Below are positions 34,752-43,731 of a DNA stretch of 64,000 nucleotides, piece after piece (positions within the stretch are counted from its first letter, which is position 1; each line of letters opens with the position of its first letter). The DNA comes from Acidobacteriota bacterium (GTDB lineage: Bacteria; Acidobacteriota; JAAYUB01), in assembly GCA_029565065.1 (NCBI GenBank), contig JAKQOW010000017.1, positions 161,516 to 225,515 of the forward strand. The letters run 5' to 3'. The translations under genes and the position numbers were made by a program. The notes under the pieces were generated by a model, which saw nothing but the letters and a program-made list of their open reading frames with translations, had not been told where the DNA came from and ran no database searches.

Positions 34752-36530
34752 TCAGACGTGCAGCCGGAAGAGCTCGAGCAGCGTGTCGGCGAACGGCCGG
34801 GGGAAAAACTCGGGCAACCGCTCCAGAAACAGGCGCCCGATGGCGTCCAGGGTGCTTAGCTTGGACAGTTCCGCATGGAAGCGGGCCAGGGCCGTCTCAT
34901 CCACATTCCGGAGCACGTAGCGGGCCAGCGGCAGCGCGGGCTTGTTCACACTGAATCCCCGGAATCCCACCGCCAGCAGCAGAAGCAGAAAGAACGGGTG
35001 GGCGGCCATCTCGCCACAGCAGATGACCTCCTTCCCCTTGTCCCGCACGCCCGCGAAGATCATTTCCAGCCCCCGCCGCACGGCCGGATGCGCCGGCGAA
35101 AAAATGGACGCGTCGGTGCTCGTATTGCGGTCGTGGGCGACGGTGTATTGGACCAGGTCGTTGGTGCCGAGGGCGAAGAAATCCACCTCCTCGGCCAGGG
35201 CGTCGATGATGAAGATGGTGCTGGGGATCTCCAGCATCACCCCGAGGGGAAGGGGGAGACGGTGCCGGAGGTCCGCCTTCGCGGCGACGTCGGCGAGGAT
35301 CGCCTTGGCGGTGCGCACCTCGTCCACGCTGGAGACAAACGGGAAAGTCAGGCGCAGGTTGCCCCGGTCGTTGGCGCGGAGGACCCCTTCGAGCTGCCGC
35401 CGGAACGCTTCCTGCAGAAAGATGCTGAGCCGGATGCCGCGCATGCCCAGGGCCGGATTGGTCTCGTGGAACTGCTCGCGGAGCTGGGGGATCTTGTCCG
35501 CGCCCAGGTCGAACGTGCGGATGTTGGCGGTGGCCGGGTACGCCTGTTCGGCCAGACGACGGTAGACCGACTCGTGCTCGGCGACGGTGATGGCGTCCAG
35601 CGGCCGGCCCAGGTACAGAAACTCCGAACGGAACAGCCCGACTCCGGCGACGCCCAATCCGGTATAGTCGTCGAGATCCTGCGGCAGCTCGGCGTTGATG
35701 TACAGGGCGCCGAGTGCCGGTGCCGGCTTCGGCTTGTCATCGCCCCGCGCTTCCAGGAGGCAATAGGGACCGCGGGCTTCGCCGGCCGGTTGACTCTGCC
35801 GGTGGCGGAACCGTTCGATGGTCTCGCGGTCCGGATTGACCACCACCGCGCCGGCGCTGCCGTCCACGATGAGGAAGTCGCCGGTGTGCACTTCCGCCGA
35901 GACCGCCTTGAGGTGGGTCACCGCCGGGATGTTCAGCGAGCGCGCAATGATGCTGGTGTGCGAGGTCCAGCCGCCGAAGTCCACGGCGAAGCCCTTCAGG
36001 TGCCTGAGGTTGACCTCGCTGAACAGCGACAGGCTGATCTCCGGGCAGATCACGATCACGTCATCGTACTGTTTGGTGTTGCCGTTGGGGGTCCGCCCGG
36101 CGATGTTGTGCAGCAGGCGGTCGGCGATGTCGGCGATGTCATGGAGCTTTTCGCGCAGATAGGCGTCCTGGAGTCCGACGTACACCGTCTGCAGGTGTTC
36201 CGACACCACCTTCACCGCCCACTCGGCGTTCACCGCGTCGGCGGCGATGCGGCGCCGGATGGCTCCGCTGAAGTGGTCGTCCTGCAGGATGAGGATATGT
36301 GCGCCGATCATCGCCGAGTGCTGGTGCCCCAGCTCGCGCTGGAGCATCGCTTCGACCTGCTGCAGCTGGGCGGTGGTGCGGGCAACCGCGTCGTCGAACC
36401 GCCGCAGCTCGGCCGGAATGTCGTCCGGCCGGAGGCGGATCTTGAAGACGGGCGGGAGTCCCGGGTCCACCTTCACCGCGTGGCCCATGGCGATGCCCGG
36501 CGACACGCCCTGTCCCGTCAGTTCCTTCAT
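34752..36530 (-). CDS. ptsI: PTS enzyme I (phosphoenolpyruvate-protein phosphotransferase)
   Basis: A 592-residue protein that takes phosphate from phosphoenolpyruvate and passes it to HPr. The phospho-histidine is H191 in GGWTSHTSIIAR; the PEP-binding domain shows LGMRGIRLSI, MLEIPST and DFFALGTNDLVQY, and the catalytic cysteine lies in VICCGEMA. A slightly extended C-terminus follows. It overlaps the HPr gene by four bases. No sugar-specific EIIB, EIIC or EIID is in the window. Confidence 0.96.
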   Translation of the reverse strand: MKELTGQGVSPGIAMGHAVKVDPGLPPVFKIRLRPDDIPAELRRFDDAVARTTAQLQQVEAMLQRELGHQHSAMIGAHILILQDDHFSGAIRRRIAADAVNAEWAVKVVSEHLQTVYVGLQDAYLREKLHDIADIADRLLHNIAGRTPNGNTKQYDDVIVICPEISLSLFSEVNLRHLKGFAVDFGGWTSHTSIIARSLNIPAVTHLKAVSAEVHTGDFLIVDGSAGAVVVNPDRETIERFRHRQSQPAGEARGPYCLLEARGDDKPKPAPALGALYINAELPQDLDDYTGLGVAGVGLFRSEFLYLGRPLDAITVAEHESVYRRLAEQAYPATANIRTFDLGADKIPQLREQFHETNPALGMRGIRLSIFLQEAFRRQLEGVLRANDRGNLRLTFPFVSSVDEVRTAKAILADVAAKADLRHRLPLPLGVMLEIPSTIFIIDALAEEVDFFALGTNDLVQYTVAHDRNTSTDASIFSPAHPAVRRGLEMIFAGVRDKGKEVICCGEMAAHPFFLLLLLAVGFRGFSVNKPALPLARYVLRNVDETALARFHAELSKLSTLDAIGRLFLERLPEFFPRPFADTLLELFRLHV

Positions 36531-36811
36531 GGTGCTTCCATCCCTTCGTCGAATGCGTTCGCAAACAGGCGCTCGATCTCGGCCATCGCCGCCGCCTCGT
36601 CAACGCCCGTCACAGTCACCCGGAGCCGGGAGCCCCGGGAGGCGGCCAGCATGAGGATGCCCAGGATGCTCTTGCCGTCGATCTGCTCCTGCCGGTCCGG
36701 CCGGGCCAGGTAGACCCGTGATTGGAAGCGGGAGGCCGCGGCCACCAGGCGGGCGGCGGCGCGGGCATGGATGCCCAGCGGATTGTTCACCGTCAGCACT
36801 TTTTGCACCAT
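36527..36811 (-). CDS. ptsH: PTS phosphocarrier protein HPr
   Basis: A 94-residue protein. The ATG at 36811 is chosen because GGAA precedes it and it gives the standard N-terminus; a longer frame is not supported. It has the phospho-histidine H15 in NPLGIHARAAARLV and the regulatory serine S48 in DGKSILGILML, the target of HPr kinase, which is encoded nearby. Both phosphorylation routes are therefore plausible here. Overlaps ptsI. Confidence 0.96.
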   Translation of the reverse strand: MVQKVLTVNNPLGIHARAAARLVAAASRFQSRVYLARPDRQEQIDGKSILGILMLAASRGSRLRVTVTGVDEAAAMAEIERLFANAFDEGMEAP

Positions 36812-36914
36812 GCGTGTTCCGTGCCCGCAAAGGCGATATTGTACACCCGGGGGCAAGCGCTCGGCGCGGCCGCGGCCGGAAGGGTCCGGCCGCTGGAGGC
36901 GGCCTGTGCGCCGC

Positions 36915-37316
36915 TCACGACTCGGCGAGGAACTGGGAAGCCACCGTGATGTTCGACTTGCCTTTCTCGCAGATCTTCTGGGCCAGCGAGGCGGCGGTCT
37001 CGCCGTCCGCCTGGCTGGCCGCCTTGATGATCATGGGCAGGTTGACGCCGGTGATCACCTCCACCCGGTACTGGTCCATGAATGAAATGGCCAGGTTGGA
37101 CGGCGTCCCGCCGAACATGTCGGTGAGGATGAGAATCCCCTGGGAGGCATCGAGGGTGCCGAGGATTTTGGCGATTTCCTCCCGGGCCTCGCTGACGTCA
37201 TCGTGCCATCCGATGCAGACGGGGATGATGTGCTCGATCTCGCCCACGATCATTTCGGCCGCCGCCACCAGTTCGCTGGCCAGCTGGCCATGCGTCACCA
37301 CCACACAGCTGATCAT
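36915..37316 (-). CDS. PTS EIIA component, mannose family
   Basis: A 133-residue protein that begins at the ATG at 37316, after GGAGG, and overlaps hprK by four bases (ATGA). The phospho-histidine is H9 in VVVTHGQLA, and ILTDMFGGTPSNLA is the family signature. A longer open frame to 37424 lies inside hprK. Mannose-family EIIA usually works with EIIB, EIIC and EIID, none of which is seen in the window, so it may serve as a regulatory phosphate acceptor. Confidence 0.93.
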   Translation of the reverse strand: MISCVVVTHGQLASELVAAAEMIVGEIEHIIPVCIGWHDDVSEAREEIAKILGTLDASQGILILTDMFGGTPSNLAISFMDQYRVEVITGVNLPMIIKAASQADGETAASLAQKICEKGKSNITVASQFLAES

Positions 37317-38296
37317 GGCGCCACCTCCTCGGTTCCAGCCGATGATGCGTTGGGGTCCAGCAGTGTCCGGTGCAAGTCGCCCATGGGATGCTGCCCGCTG
37401 GAACGCATCAGGAAGACGCGGCAAGCCACCTCCACCAGCACCGACAGGTTGCGGCCCGGCGCCACCGGGATGCTCATGCTGGGGAGTTCGACGCCGAAAA
37501 CCTCCCGCCGCTGCCAGGAGAAGCCGAGACGGTCGTACTCCTTCTGGGGGTGCCAGCGTTCCAGCTGGATGTAGAAGATCACCTCCTTCATCCGGCTGAC
37601 CGCCGAGATGCCGAACATCTCGCGCACGTTGAGGATGCCGATGCCCCGCAACTCGAGCAGATTCTGCACCGGCGGCGGCGACTCGCCGATGAGGTGCTTG
37701 CCGCCCACGTTGCGCAGGTCCACCACGTCGTCAGCCACCAGCCGGTGGCCGCGCAGGATCAGCTCCAGCGCGCACTCGCTCTTGCCGATGCCGCTTTCGC
37801 CGCCGATGAGCACGCCCAGGCCGTAGACGTCCATCAGCAATCCGTGCAGGATCATCCGCGGCGACAGCTCGATTTCCAGAAATTCGGTGAACCGGTAAAT
37901 CGCCGTGGAGCTGTCCAGTTCGGTGAGCAGGACGGGCAGGCCCTGCGCTCGGGCGAACTCGGCCAGAGCCGGCGGCAGGGCCAACCCCTGGGTGACCATG
38001 AGGGCGGTGTTCAGTCGGGGCGCCAGCTTCGCGATCACGTCGCGGAGTTGGTCGATCGGCCGGGATTTGCAATAGCTGTCCTCGGTGTTCCCGAACACGT
38101 AGATCCGGCCGTCCTGGATATATTCGGTGAAGCCGGCCAGGGCCATGCCGAGTTTCTGCAGCCGCTTTTTGGTGATGCGCCGCGCCAGCAAGGCCGGATC
38201 CGAACCCGGATCCAGCCGGACGAATGACCGGTTTTTCTCGAGAAACTCGCCCACTGTCAATGCGGGCGTCTGCGTCTGGGTGGCGTGGTCCTCCAT
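37313..38296 (-). CDS. hprK: HPr kinase/phosphorylase
   Basis: A 327-residue bifunctional enzyme that phosphorylates HPr on serine and removes the phosphate. The N-terminal domain (residues 10-135) precedes the catalytic domain with H151 in the family motif HGLLMDVYGLGVL, Walker A GESGIGKS at 166-173 and the acidic pair D189-D190. The C-terminal signature around residues 205-250 (LELRGIGILNVREMFG) is present. Length is typical. Located between EIIA(Man) and hpf in a cluster also seen in proteobacterial rpoN regions. Confidence 0.95.
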   Translation of the reverse strand: MEDHATQTQTPALTVGEFLEKNRSFVRLDPGSDPALLARRITKKRLQKLGMALAGFTEYIQDGRIYVFGNTEDSYCKSRPIDQLRDVIAKLAPRLNTALMVTQGLALPPALAEFARAQGLPVLLTELDSSTAIYRFTEFLEIELSPRMILHGLLMDVYGLGVLIGGESGIGKSECALELILRGHRLVADDVVDLRNVGGKHLIGESPPPVQNLLELRGIGILNVREMFGISAVSRMKEVIFYIQLERWHPQKEYDRLGFSWQRREVFGVELPSMSIPVAPGRNLSVLVEVACRVFLMRSSGQHPMGDLHRTLLDPNASSAGTEEVAP

Positions 38297-38311
38297 GGCC
38301 GGCTGACCGGG

Positions 38312-38857
38312 TTACGGGCGGATCAGGCCGAAATTGCCGTCGCTGCGACGGTACAGCACATTGATCTGCTCCGACTGCGCGTTGTAGAACACCACAAAGC
38401 TGCCGCCCGATTCCCGCAGCTCCAGAATCGCCTCGTCGACGGCCATGGGTCGGGGATTGAGTTCCAGCTCCACCACCTGCGGGTTCTCCGCCAGGACCGC
38501 CGGGCTGCCGAGGTCCGTGATGGAGCGGTGTAACAGCCGCTCGTGGAGCTCCTCCTTGCCGGTGCCGCGGGCGATATCCTTCCGCCGGTCCTTGAAGCGG
38601 CGGATTTGCTTTTCCAACTTTTCCACCACCGTGCCGATGGAGGCGTACAGATCCTTGGACTCCTCGGTGGCGGTGAACGTGCCGTGCCGGGTGTTGAGCA
38701 CCCCCTCGGCGATCTGACGGTGTTTCTCGACGGTGAGCACAAAATGGAAATCGCACTCGCCACCCACCAGCTTGGTGAACTTGTTGACGCGCTTTTGCAC
38801 GTGTTCGCGGATGGGGGGGGTGATCTCGATGTGGCGGCCGGTGATTTCGATGTTCAT
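38312..38857 (-). CDS. hpf: Long-form ribosome hibernation promoting factor
   Basis: A 181-residue protein; AAGGAGGAGCC precedes the ATG at 38857. The N-terminal HPF domain (residues 1-100) binds the 30S decoding region and the C-terminal domain (about 125-180, with PMAVDEAILELRESGGSFVVF) joins two ribosomes into 100S dimers. The long form is typical of most bacteria outside the Gammaproteobacteria. It follows rpoN by 13 bases and precedes hprK by 15, an operon arrangement. Confidence 0.95.
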   Translation of the reverse strand: MNIEITGRHIEITPPIREHVQKRVNKFTKLVGGECDFHFVLTVEKHRQIAEGVLNTRHGTFTATEESKDLYASIGTVVEKLEKQIRRFKDRRKDIARGTGKEELHERLLHRSITDLGSPAVLAENPQVVELELNPRPMAVDEAILELRESGGSFVVFYNAQSEQINVLYRRSDGNFGLIRP

Positions 38858-38870
38858 GGCTCCTCCTTGT

Positions 38871-40316
38871 TTAGTTTTTCCGTCGTCGCGAGCGGGAGTT
38901 GGGCAGGCCCATCTCCTCGCGGTACTTGGCCACAGTCCGGCGCTTGATCTCAATGCCGTCCCGGTTGAGGATGTCGGTCAGATCGTTGTCGGACAGCGGC
39001 CGGTCGGAGTTCTCCTTCCCGATGAGGTCCCGGATTTTTTCCTTCAGGATGTGGACCGAGATGTCGTCGCCCGCATCCGTTTTGAAACCCAGGGTGAAAA
39101 ACTGGCGAAGCTCCAGGATGCCCTGGGGGCAGTGCACCCACTTGTTGGTCACGGCACGGCTGACGGTGGACGTGTGCAGCCCCAACTGCTCGGCGACGTC
39201 CTTGAGCAGCATCGGCCGGAGATGGGCGATGCCGTTGTCGAGAAAATCGCGCTGCCGCTCGATGATGATCTCGCAGACGCGGTAAATGGTGCGCCGGCGG
39301 TGATCCAGGTTGCGGATGAGCTCGATGGCGCTGCGAAATTTCTCCCGGATGAACCGCTTATCCTCGCGGTTGGCCTGTCCGCTCTCGAGGATGCGGCGAT
39401 AGTAGGCGTTGATGTGAAGGCGGGGCAGGCCGTCCTCGTTGAGGGTGATCACGTAGTTGCTGCCCACCTTGTGGATATAGACGTCCGGTTGGATGTAGAT
39501 GGTGCTGTCCGGCTGGTGCTGCAGGCCGGGCTTGGGATTGAGGTGACGGATGCGCGCCACCGCCGCCGCCACGTCAGCCGGCGGGCAGCCTTCGAGTTCG
39601 GCGATCTGGTCCAGCTGGCCGGCCTCCACGAGTGCGGCGTGACGCTCCAGCACCCGGTAGGCCAGGGTGTCGGATTCCTCCCAGTAGCGCAGTTGGATGA
39701 GGAGGCAGTCCCGCAGGTCCCGGGCGCCGACGCCCGGCGGATCGAAGTCCTGGACCAGGGTCAGGGCTTCGGCGGCGTCGGCCGCCCCGACTTCGGCCGC
39801 GGAGGCAATCTCATCGAGGCCCACCTGCAGGTAGCCGTCCTCCCCCAGGTTGCCGATGATCTCCCGCGCCGCCCGCTCCACCTCCGGCCGCGTCTCGACC
39901 AGGTTCAACTGCCAGTTCAGGTGCTCGTAAAACGAGACCGGTCGCACGGCGAACGTGTCGTACTCCGGCCGCTCGTAGTGCTCGTACTCTGCGGTTTTGA
40001 AGCCGGGCGACAGGTACTCCTGGAAGTAGCTGTCCATCTCGACGTCGTCGAAGGAGTCAGGACCCGGTGCCTCGGTTTCCTCGGCGTCAGCGGCCGCGGC
40101 CGCCGGGGGGCTGTCCACAAGCGGCCTCTCCGCGGCATCGTCGGCCGTCTCGTCCAGAAACGGATTTTCCAGCAGCTCGTTCTTGATGAATTCGCTGAGC
40201 TCCAGGTGCGGCAGCGTGAGCAGCTCGATCTTCTGGAGCAGGGCCGGGGTGAGGGTCAGCTTCTGAATGGGGGCGATCCGCAGGCTCTGGCGGAGGTAGG
40301 GATTCTTATTCACCAT
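38871..40316 (-). CDS. rpoN: RNA polymerase sigma-54 factor
   Basis: A 481-residue sigma factor. Region I (residues 1-50) is glutamine/leucine rich and ends near the ELLENPFLDE segment; an acidic region II follows; region III contains the core-binding part, a helix-turn-helix (MLLKDVAEQLGLHTSTVSRA) and the C-terminal RpoN box RRTVAKYREEMG. It requires an AAA activator to open promoters. No such activator is in the window. A TGT-TATAAT box lies upstream on the minus strand. Confidence 0.97.
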   Translation of the reverse strand: MVNKNPYLRQSLRIAPIQKLTLTPALLQKIELLTLPHLELSEFIKNELLENPFLDETADDAAERPLVDSPPAAAAADAEETEAPGPDSFDDVEMDSYFQEYLSPGFKTAEYEHYERPEYDTFAVRPVSFYEHLNWQLNLVETRPEVERAAREIIGNLGEDGYLQVGLDEIASAAEVGAADAAEALTLVQDFDPPGVGARDLRDCLLIQLRYWEESDTLAYRVLERHAALVEAGQLDQIAELEGCPPADVAAAVARIRHLNPKPGLQHQPDSTIYIQPDVYIHKVGSNYVITLNEDGLPRLHINAYYRRILESGQANREDKRFIREKFRSAIELIRNLDHRRRTIYRVCEIIIERQRDFLDNGIAHLRPMLLKDVAEQLGLHTSTVSRAVTNKWVHCPQGILELRQFFTLGFKTDAGDDISVHILKEKIRDLIGKENSDRPLSDNDLTDILNRDGIEIKRRTVAKYREEMGLPNSRSRRRKN

Positions 40317-40344
40317 GCGTTCGTTAAACCGTCACTCTGGACCC

Positions 40345-40353
40345 ATTATAACA
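40345..40353 (-). promoter_or_regulatory. Extended -10 box upstream of rpoN
   Basis: On the minus strand TGT followed by TATAAT (40350-40345), 29 bases before the rpoN ATG. No recognisable -35. It would let rpoN be expressed separately from lptB, which ends 69 bases upstream. Confidence 0.4.
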
Positions 40354-40385
40354 GATGTGCGGGCGGGCGGGGAAAAGAGCCGGCG

Positions 40386-41111
40386 TCAGAGCAGCTGGAA
40401 GTGTTCGCCGAGGTAGACGCGGCGGACTTCCTCGTCCGCCGCCAGCTCCTGCGGCGTGCCGTTCCGGAAGATCCGGCCTTCGTGGATGATGTAGGCGCGG
40501 TCGGTGATCCGGAGCGTTTCGCGGACGTTGTGATCGGTGATCACGACGCCGATGCCCCGGGATTTGAGGTGCACGATCAGCTTCTGAATGTCGATGACGG
40601 CCAGCGGGTCGATGCCGGCGAAGGGCTCGTCCAGGAGAATGAACGACGGCTTCAGCAGGAGGCAGCGGGCGATCTCCACGCGACGGCGCTCGCCGCCCGA
40701 GAGGGTGTACGCCTTGTTCTTGCGCAAGTGGGCGATGCCGAACTCCTGCAGCAGGTCGTTGGCGAGCTTCTCCTCCTGGCTGGCGGTGAGATTGAGGGTT
40801 TCGGCGATGGCCAGGAGGTTTTCCTCGACGGTCAGCTTTCGGAAAACGGACGGCTCCTGGGGCAGGTAGCTGATCCCCTTCTGGGCCCGCAGATACATGG
40901 GCATGTCCAGGATGTCCTCGTCGTTGTAAAACACCCGCCCCGCGTCGGGGTGGGTCAGGCCGACGACGATGTAGAACGTGGTGGTTTTACCCGCGCCGTT
41001 CGGCCCCAGCAACCCGACGATCTCGCAGTCGTTGATCTCCAGGTCGATGCCCTTGAGCACCTGACGGCCACGGTACGACTTGGTGATCTGTTCGGTCCGG
41101 AGTTGGGGCAT
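40386..41111 (-). CDS. lptB: LPS export ABC transporter ATPase LptB
   Basis: A 241-residue ABC ATPase that powers extraction of lipopolysaccharide for transport across the periplasm. Walker [11 protein letters not shown]-loop ([14 protein letters not shown]), signature [15 protein letters not shown] and Walker [14 protein letters not shown] are all intact. The N-terminus is typical. It starts 12 bases after the LptC/A-like gene and sits next to rpoN, as in many Gram-negative genomes; the lptF and lptG permease genes are not in the window. Confidence 0.97.
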   Translation of the reverse strand: MPQLRTEQITKSYRGRQVLKGIDLEINDCEIVGLLGPNGAGKTTTFYIVVGLTHPDAGRVFYNDEDILDMPMYLRAQKGISYLPQEPSVFRKLTVEENLLAIAETLNLTASQEEKLANDLLQEFGIAHLRKNKAYTLSGGERRRVEIARCLLLKPSFILLDEPFAGIDPLAVIDIQKLIVHLKSRGIGVVITDHNVRETLRITDRAYIIHEGRIFRNGTPQELAADEEVRRVYLGEHFQLL

Positions 41112-41123
41112 ACTGCTAACTTA

Positions 41124-43556
41124 TTATTTTTTAATGGTTTGCGAACCAGAATCCACGCGAATTTTATCATCCCCGCGGTGAAATGTCAATTGCGTCCCCC
41201 GGGTGGTGCGGCCTTCGACCCGGTCCACCACGACGGCCGGAGCGCCGCTGAGCACGTAGAGCCCGGCGGCCAGATCCAGCCGCAGCTGGTCGCCGGTGGC
41301 ATCCCGGGCGGACTGATTCAGCCGCACGTGGCCGCGGGCGACCAGCTCGGACAGACCGCCGCCTTCGCGCAACAGGCCGTCCAGGGTGTCGGCGCTCATC
41401 ACGCCCTGATCGGTCCGGGTCCTGACCTGGTCTTCGAACCGGATTTCGCGGCGCTCGGGGTTGTACTGCATCCGCTCGGAGGTGATCTCGAACCGCTGCT
41501 CCTTCCCCTGGCCGTCCCGGGTGAAGAAAATCCCCCGGACCTTGTCTCTGGCGCTGAAACGGCCCCCGCGCTGCTCCAGCTCGAATTGGCCGGCCGTCAG
41601 AATGTTCCGGCCCTGGACCATTCGGCAGGGGCCCCGATAGACCAGGCGCCCGGCCGCCTCATCGCCCTCCAGCCCGCTGGCGTGGAGGTAGACCGGCTCC
41701 CGTTTCCCTTCACCGTTGCCCAGGGCCGACAGGTCGAACTTGGCGCCGGGCTGGCCCGGCATGATCGTCGTCTGCACGGGCCCCTGACCGGCCAGCGTCC
41801 GGCGCCGGACGTCATAGACGAAGATCTCGGCGCGGGTGACGGCGCCGCCGGTTTCGAACCGCGGCTCCCCCTTGAGCCGGAGCAGATCGTCCTTGAGGTT
41901 GGCCTCGGCTGCCCATCCCTGCTGCTCGGGGTCCTTGTAGGTCACGCCGCCCTTCAGAACCATCGTGTCGATTCGGTTGCGCTCCTTGGGCCGGAGCGAT
42001 CCGGCCAGCGACCGTCCGGTGGCTTCGCTCCATCGGCCGCCCGCCGCCGACCGGTGCAATCGGACATCGCCGTCGGCTTCGAACGCCGAGGCGTCGGCGC
42101 TGCCGGGAAAGAAATCCACCCGGAAGCGGTCGGCCTGAATGGTCGTCGTCTCGTTCGGCGCGGGGCGTTGGAGCTGGCAGTCGCCGTGGCCCCGCCCCTC
42201 CGCCCGCGCCGGGAATCGGCCCTCGGCGTCGTACTGCACCACCAGCTCGTCCGCAGTCGCCTGATACGCGTCGCCGCCGGCGCTGGTGGCGGTCACCCGG
42301 CCGCGGTCGAGGACCGTGATCCGGCCGACGGCGGGGGCGGCCGCCCCGGCCTGGAATTCGATCCGGATCCGACCGCCCGACAGGCGGTTGACGCGCCGCT
42401 CGGCCTGCTGGCTGATGGCCGCTTCGCCGTCCAGTTGCAGGATTTCAGGTTGCATGTCGGGGCCGATCGCCAGCCGGAGGCTCTGACTCGTCATCTCCTG
42501 GCCGGTCCGCGCGGCGGCAAACCGGCAGCCGCCCGTCGCCTGCGTGGCGGTGACCCGGCCGGTGGAATCCGCGTCGATGCGGATGTGCGCCGCCGAGAGC
42601 TCGTCGCCGTTCAGCCGCAGCAGCGCCTGGCCGTCGGCACTCACCGATTCCAGCCGGTCGTTGGCGGGGGTGAGCCGGAAGACGACGGTGTCGCCGGCCA
42701 GTTTCATCTCGCCGGCCGTGTCGCGGCGGGTGAACTCCGCCGCGCCCGACGTCGCGGCCTCCTGGACGCGGTGCTCCGCGTCGAGCCGAACCAGCATCTC
42801 GGCGCCGGTCAGGCGGGAGATGGCGCTGCTCATGGTCACCCCGTCCTCCAGCCGGATGGTCCGGCCTTCGTCGAGGATCCAGCCCGAACCGGCCGCCAGG
42901 TCGAGGTACTCCTCCCGCCACTCGGGACGGTCCCGCATCTCGTCGGGCAGCGTGTATTTCAACTCCAGCGGCTGCGTGAGCCGGAAGGTCCGCTCGCGCA
43001 ACGACACCCGGAAGCCCCGCCCCCGGCCGGCGAGCCCCGGGGCCTCGAGCCGGAAGTCCGCGTCGTTCACCACCTGCTCCTGCGTCTTGTTGTAATCGAG
43101 CCGGGAGGTGATGACGGTGTAACCCTGCGAGTGAAGGCGCACGTCCCCCTGGAAGCGGACGTTCTGATCCGACACCGAGTAGCGGCATTGCCGGGCCTCG
43201 ATGCGGTCCTGGCGCTTCCCCTGCGGCCCGTGGTAGACGGCGGTGACCCCTTCCAGATCGTTGACGCCGCCCCGGGTGGCCACGTTCTTCCGGGCGGTGA
43301 TGACGAACAGGGGGCGTCCGTCGCGCGATTCGACGTACCGGATCTCCCGGGTGTCGCTGGCGACTTCCCGATCCAGGACCGCGGCACCGGAATCGGGCGC
43401 GCCGTCGCCGCCGCGCCGGACGAAGAAGAAGGCGACGGCCAGCAGCACGATCGCCGCCATGCCGATGCTGAGTCCCTTGATGTGTCTGAAAAATCGAGTG
43501 ATGCCCAGGGCCCCGGTCCTCCGGAGGTGGATCGGACGGGATGATTTTACCACCAT
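41124..43556 (-). CDS. LptC-LptA-like fused LPS export protein
   Basis: An 810-residue protein, far longer than LptC (about 190) or LptA (about 180). Start at ATG 43556 with GAGG just upstream; an earlier GTG has no site. Residues 29-48 form one membrane span, followed by an LptC-like beta-jellyroll (about 60-190) and several OstA/LptA-type repeats, for example ATRGGVNDLEGVTAVYHG, GDVRLHSQGYTV, ADEVVVQY-like strands and a final block with MSADTLDGLL and ARGHVRLNQ. It probably forms a one-chain periplasmic bridge carrying LPS from LptB2FG towards LptD. Next to lptB in the expected order. Confidence 0.85.
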   Translation of the reverse strand: MVVKSSRPIHLRRTGALGITRFFRHIKGLSIGMAAIVLLAVAFFFVRRGGDGAPDSGAAVLDREVASDTREIRYVESRDGRPLFVITARKNVATRGGVNDLEGVTAVYHGPQGKRQDRIEARQCRYSVSDQNVRFQGDVRLHSQGYTVITSRLDYNKTQEQVVNDADFRLEAPGLAGRGRGFRVSLRERTFRLTQPLELKYTLPDEMRDRPEWREEYLDLAAGSGWILDEGRTIRLEDGVTMSSAISRLTGAEMLVRLDAEHRVQEAATSGAAEFTRRDTAGEMKLAGDTVVFRLTPANDRLESVSADGQALLRLNGDELSAAHIRIDADSTGRVTATQATGGCRFAAARTGQEMTSQSLRLAIGPDMQPEILQLDGEAAISQQAERRVNRLSGGRIRIEFQAGAAAPAVGRITVLDRGRVTATSAGGDAYQATADELVVQYDAEGRFPARAEGRGHGDCQLQRPAPNETTTIQADRFRVDFFPGSADASAFEADGDVRLHRSAAGGRWSEATGRSLAGSLRPKERNRIDTMVLKGGVTYKDPEQQGWAAEANLKDDLLRLKGEPRFETGGAVTRAEIFVYDVRRRTLAGQGPVQTTIMPGQPGAKFDLSALGNGEGKREPVYLHASGLEGDEAAGRLVYRGPCRMVQGRNILTAGQFELEQRGGRFSARDKVRGIFFTRDGQGKEQRFEITSERMQYNPERREIRFEDQVRTRTDQGVMSADTLDGLLREGGGLSELVARGHVRLNQSARDATGDQLRLDLAAGLYVLSGAPAVVVDRVEGRTTRGTQLTFHRGDDKIRVDSGSQTIKK

Positions 43557-43581
43557 TCGTCCTCGGCCGCTTACCTGAAAG

Positions 43582-43610
43582 TTGCCATTTGTGGGCAGCT
43601 GTGGCACAAT
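43582..43610 (+). promoter_or_regulatory. Promoter of the GTPase-GAF-kinase-like gene (extended -10)
   Basis: TTGCCA at 43582-43587, a 17-base spacer and CACAAT at 43605-43610 preceded by TGG. It lies in the 175-base divergent region between lptC/A and the signalling pair. Confidence 0.45.
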
Positions 43611-43731
43611 GAGCGTGTTTCACTAAGGCACGTTCTTTCAGGCAGATCAAAGCAGGCCCGCCGGCCGCGAACTCCCGTTCCGGATCCTGGGCCTCCTGAA
43701 TGGGTGGTTCAACCGAGGAAGCAAGGGGACT

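Noticed and set aside
38733..43544. Very long plus-strand open frame of 1603 codons across lptC/A, lptB and rpoN
   Set aside because: Antisense shadow of well-supported minus-strand genes in GC-rich DNA; no recognisable domains or ribosome sites.
43602..43620. Sigma-54 promoter (TGGCAC at 43602)
   Set aside because: The -12 element with GC at the required distance is absent; the same bases fit a sigma-70 extended -10 box.
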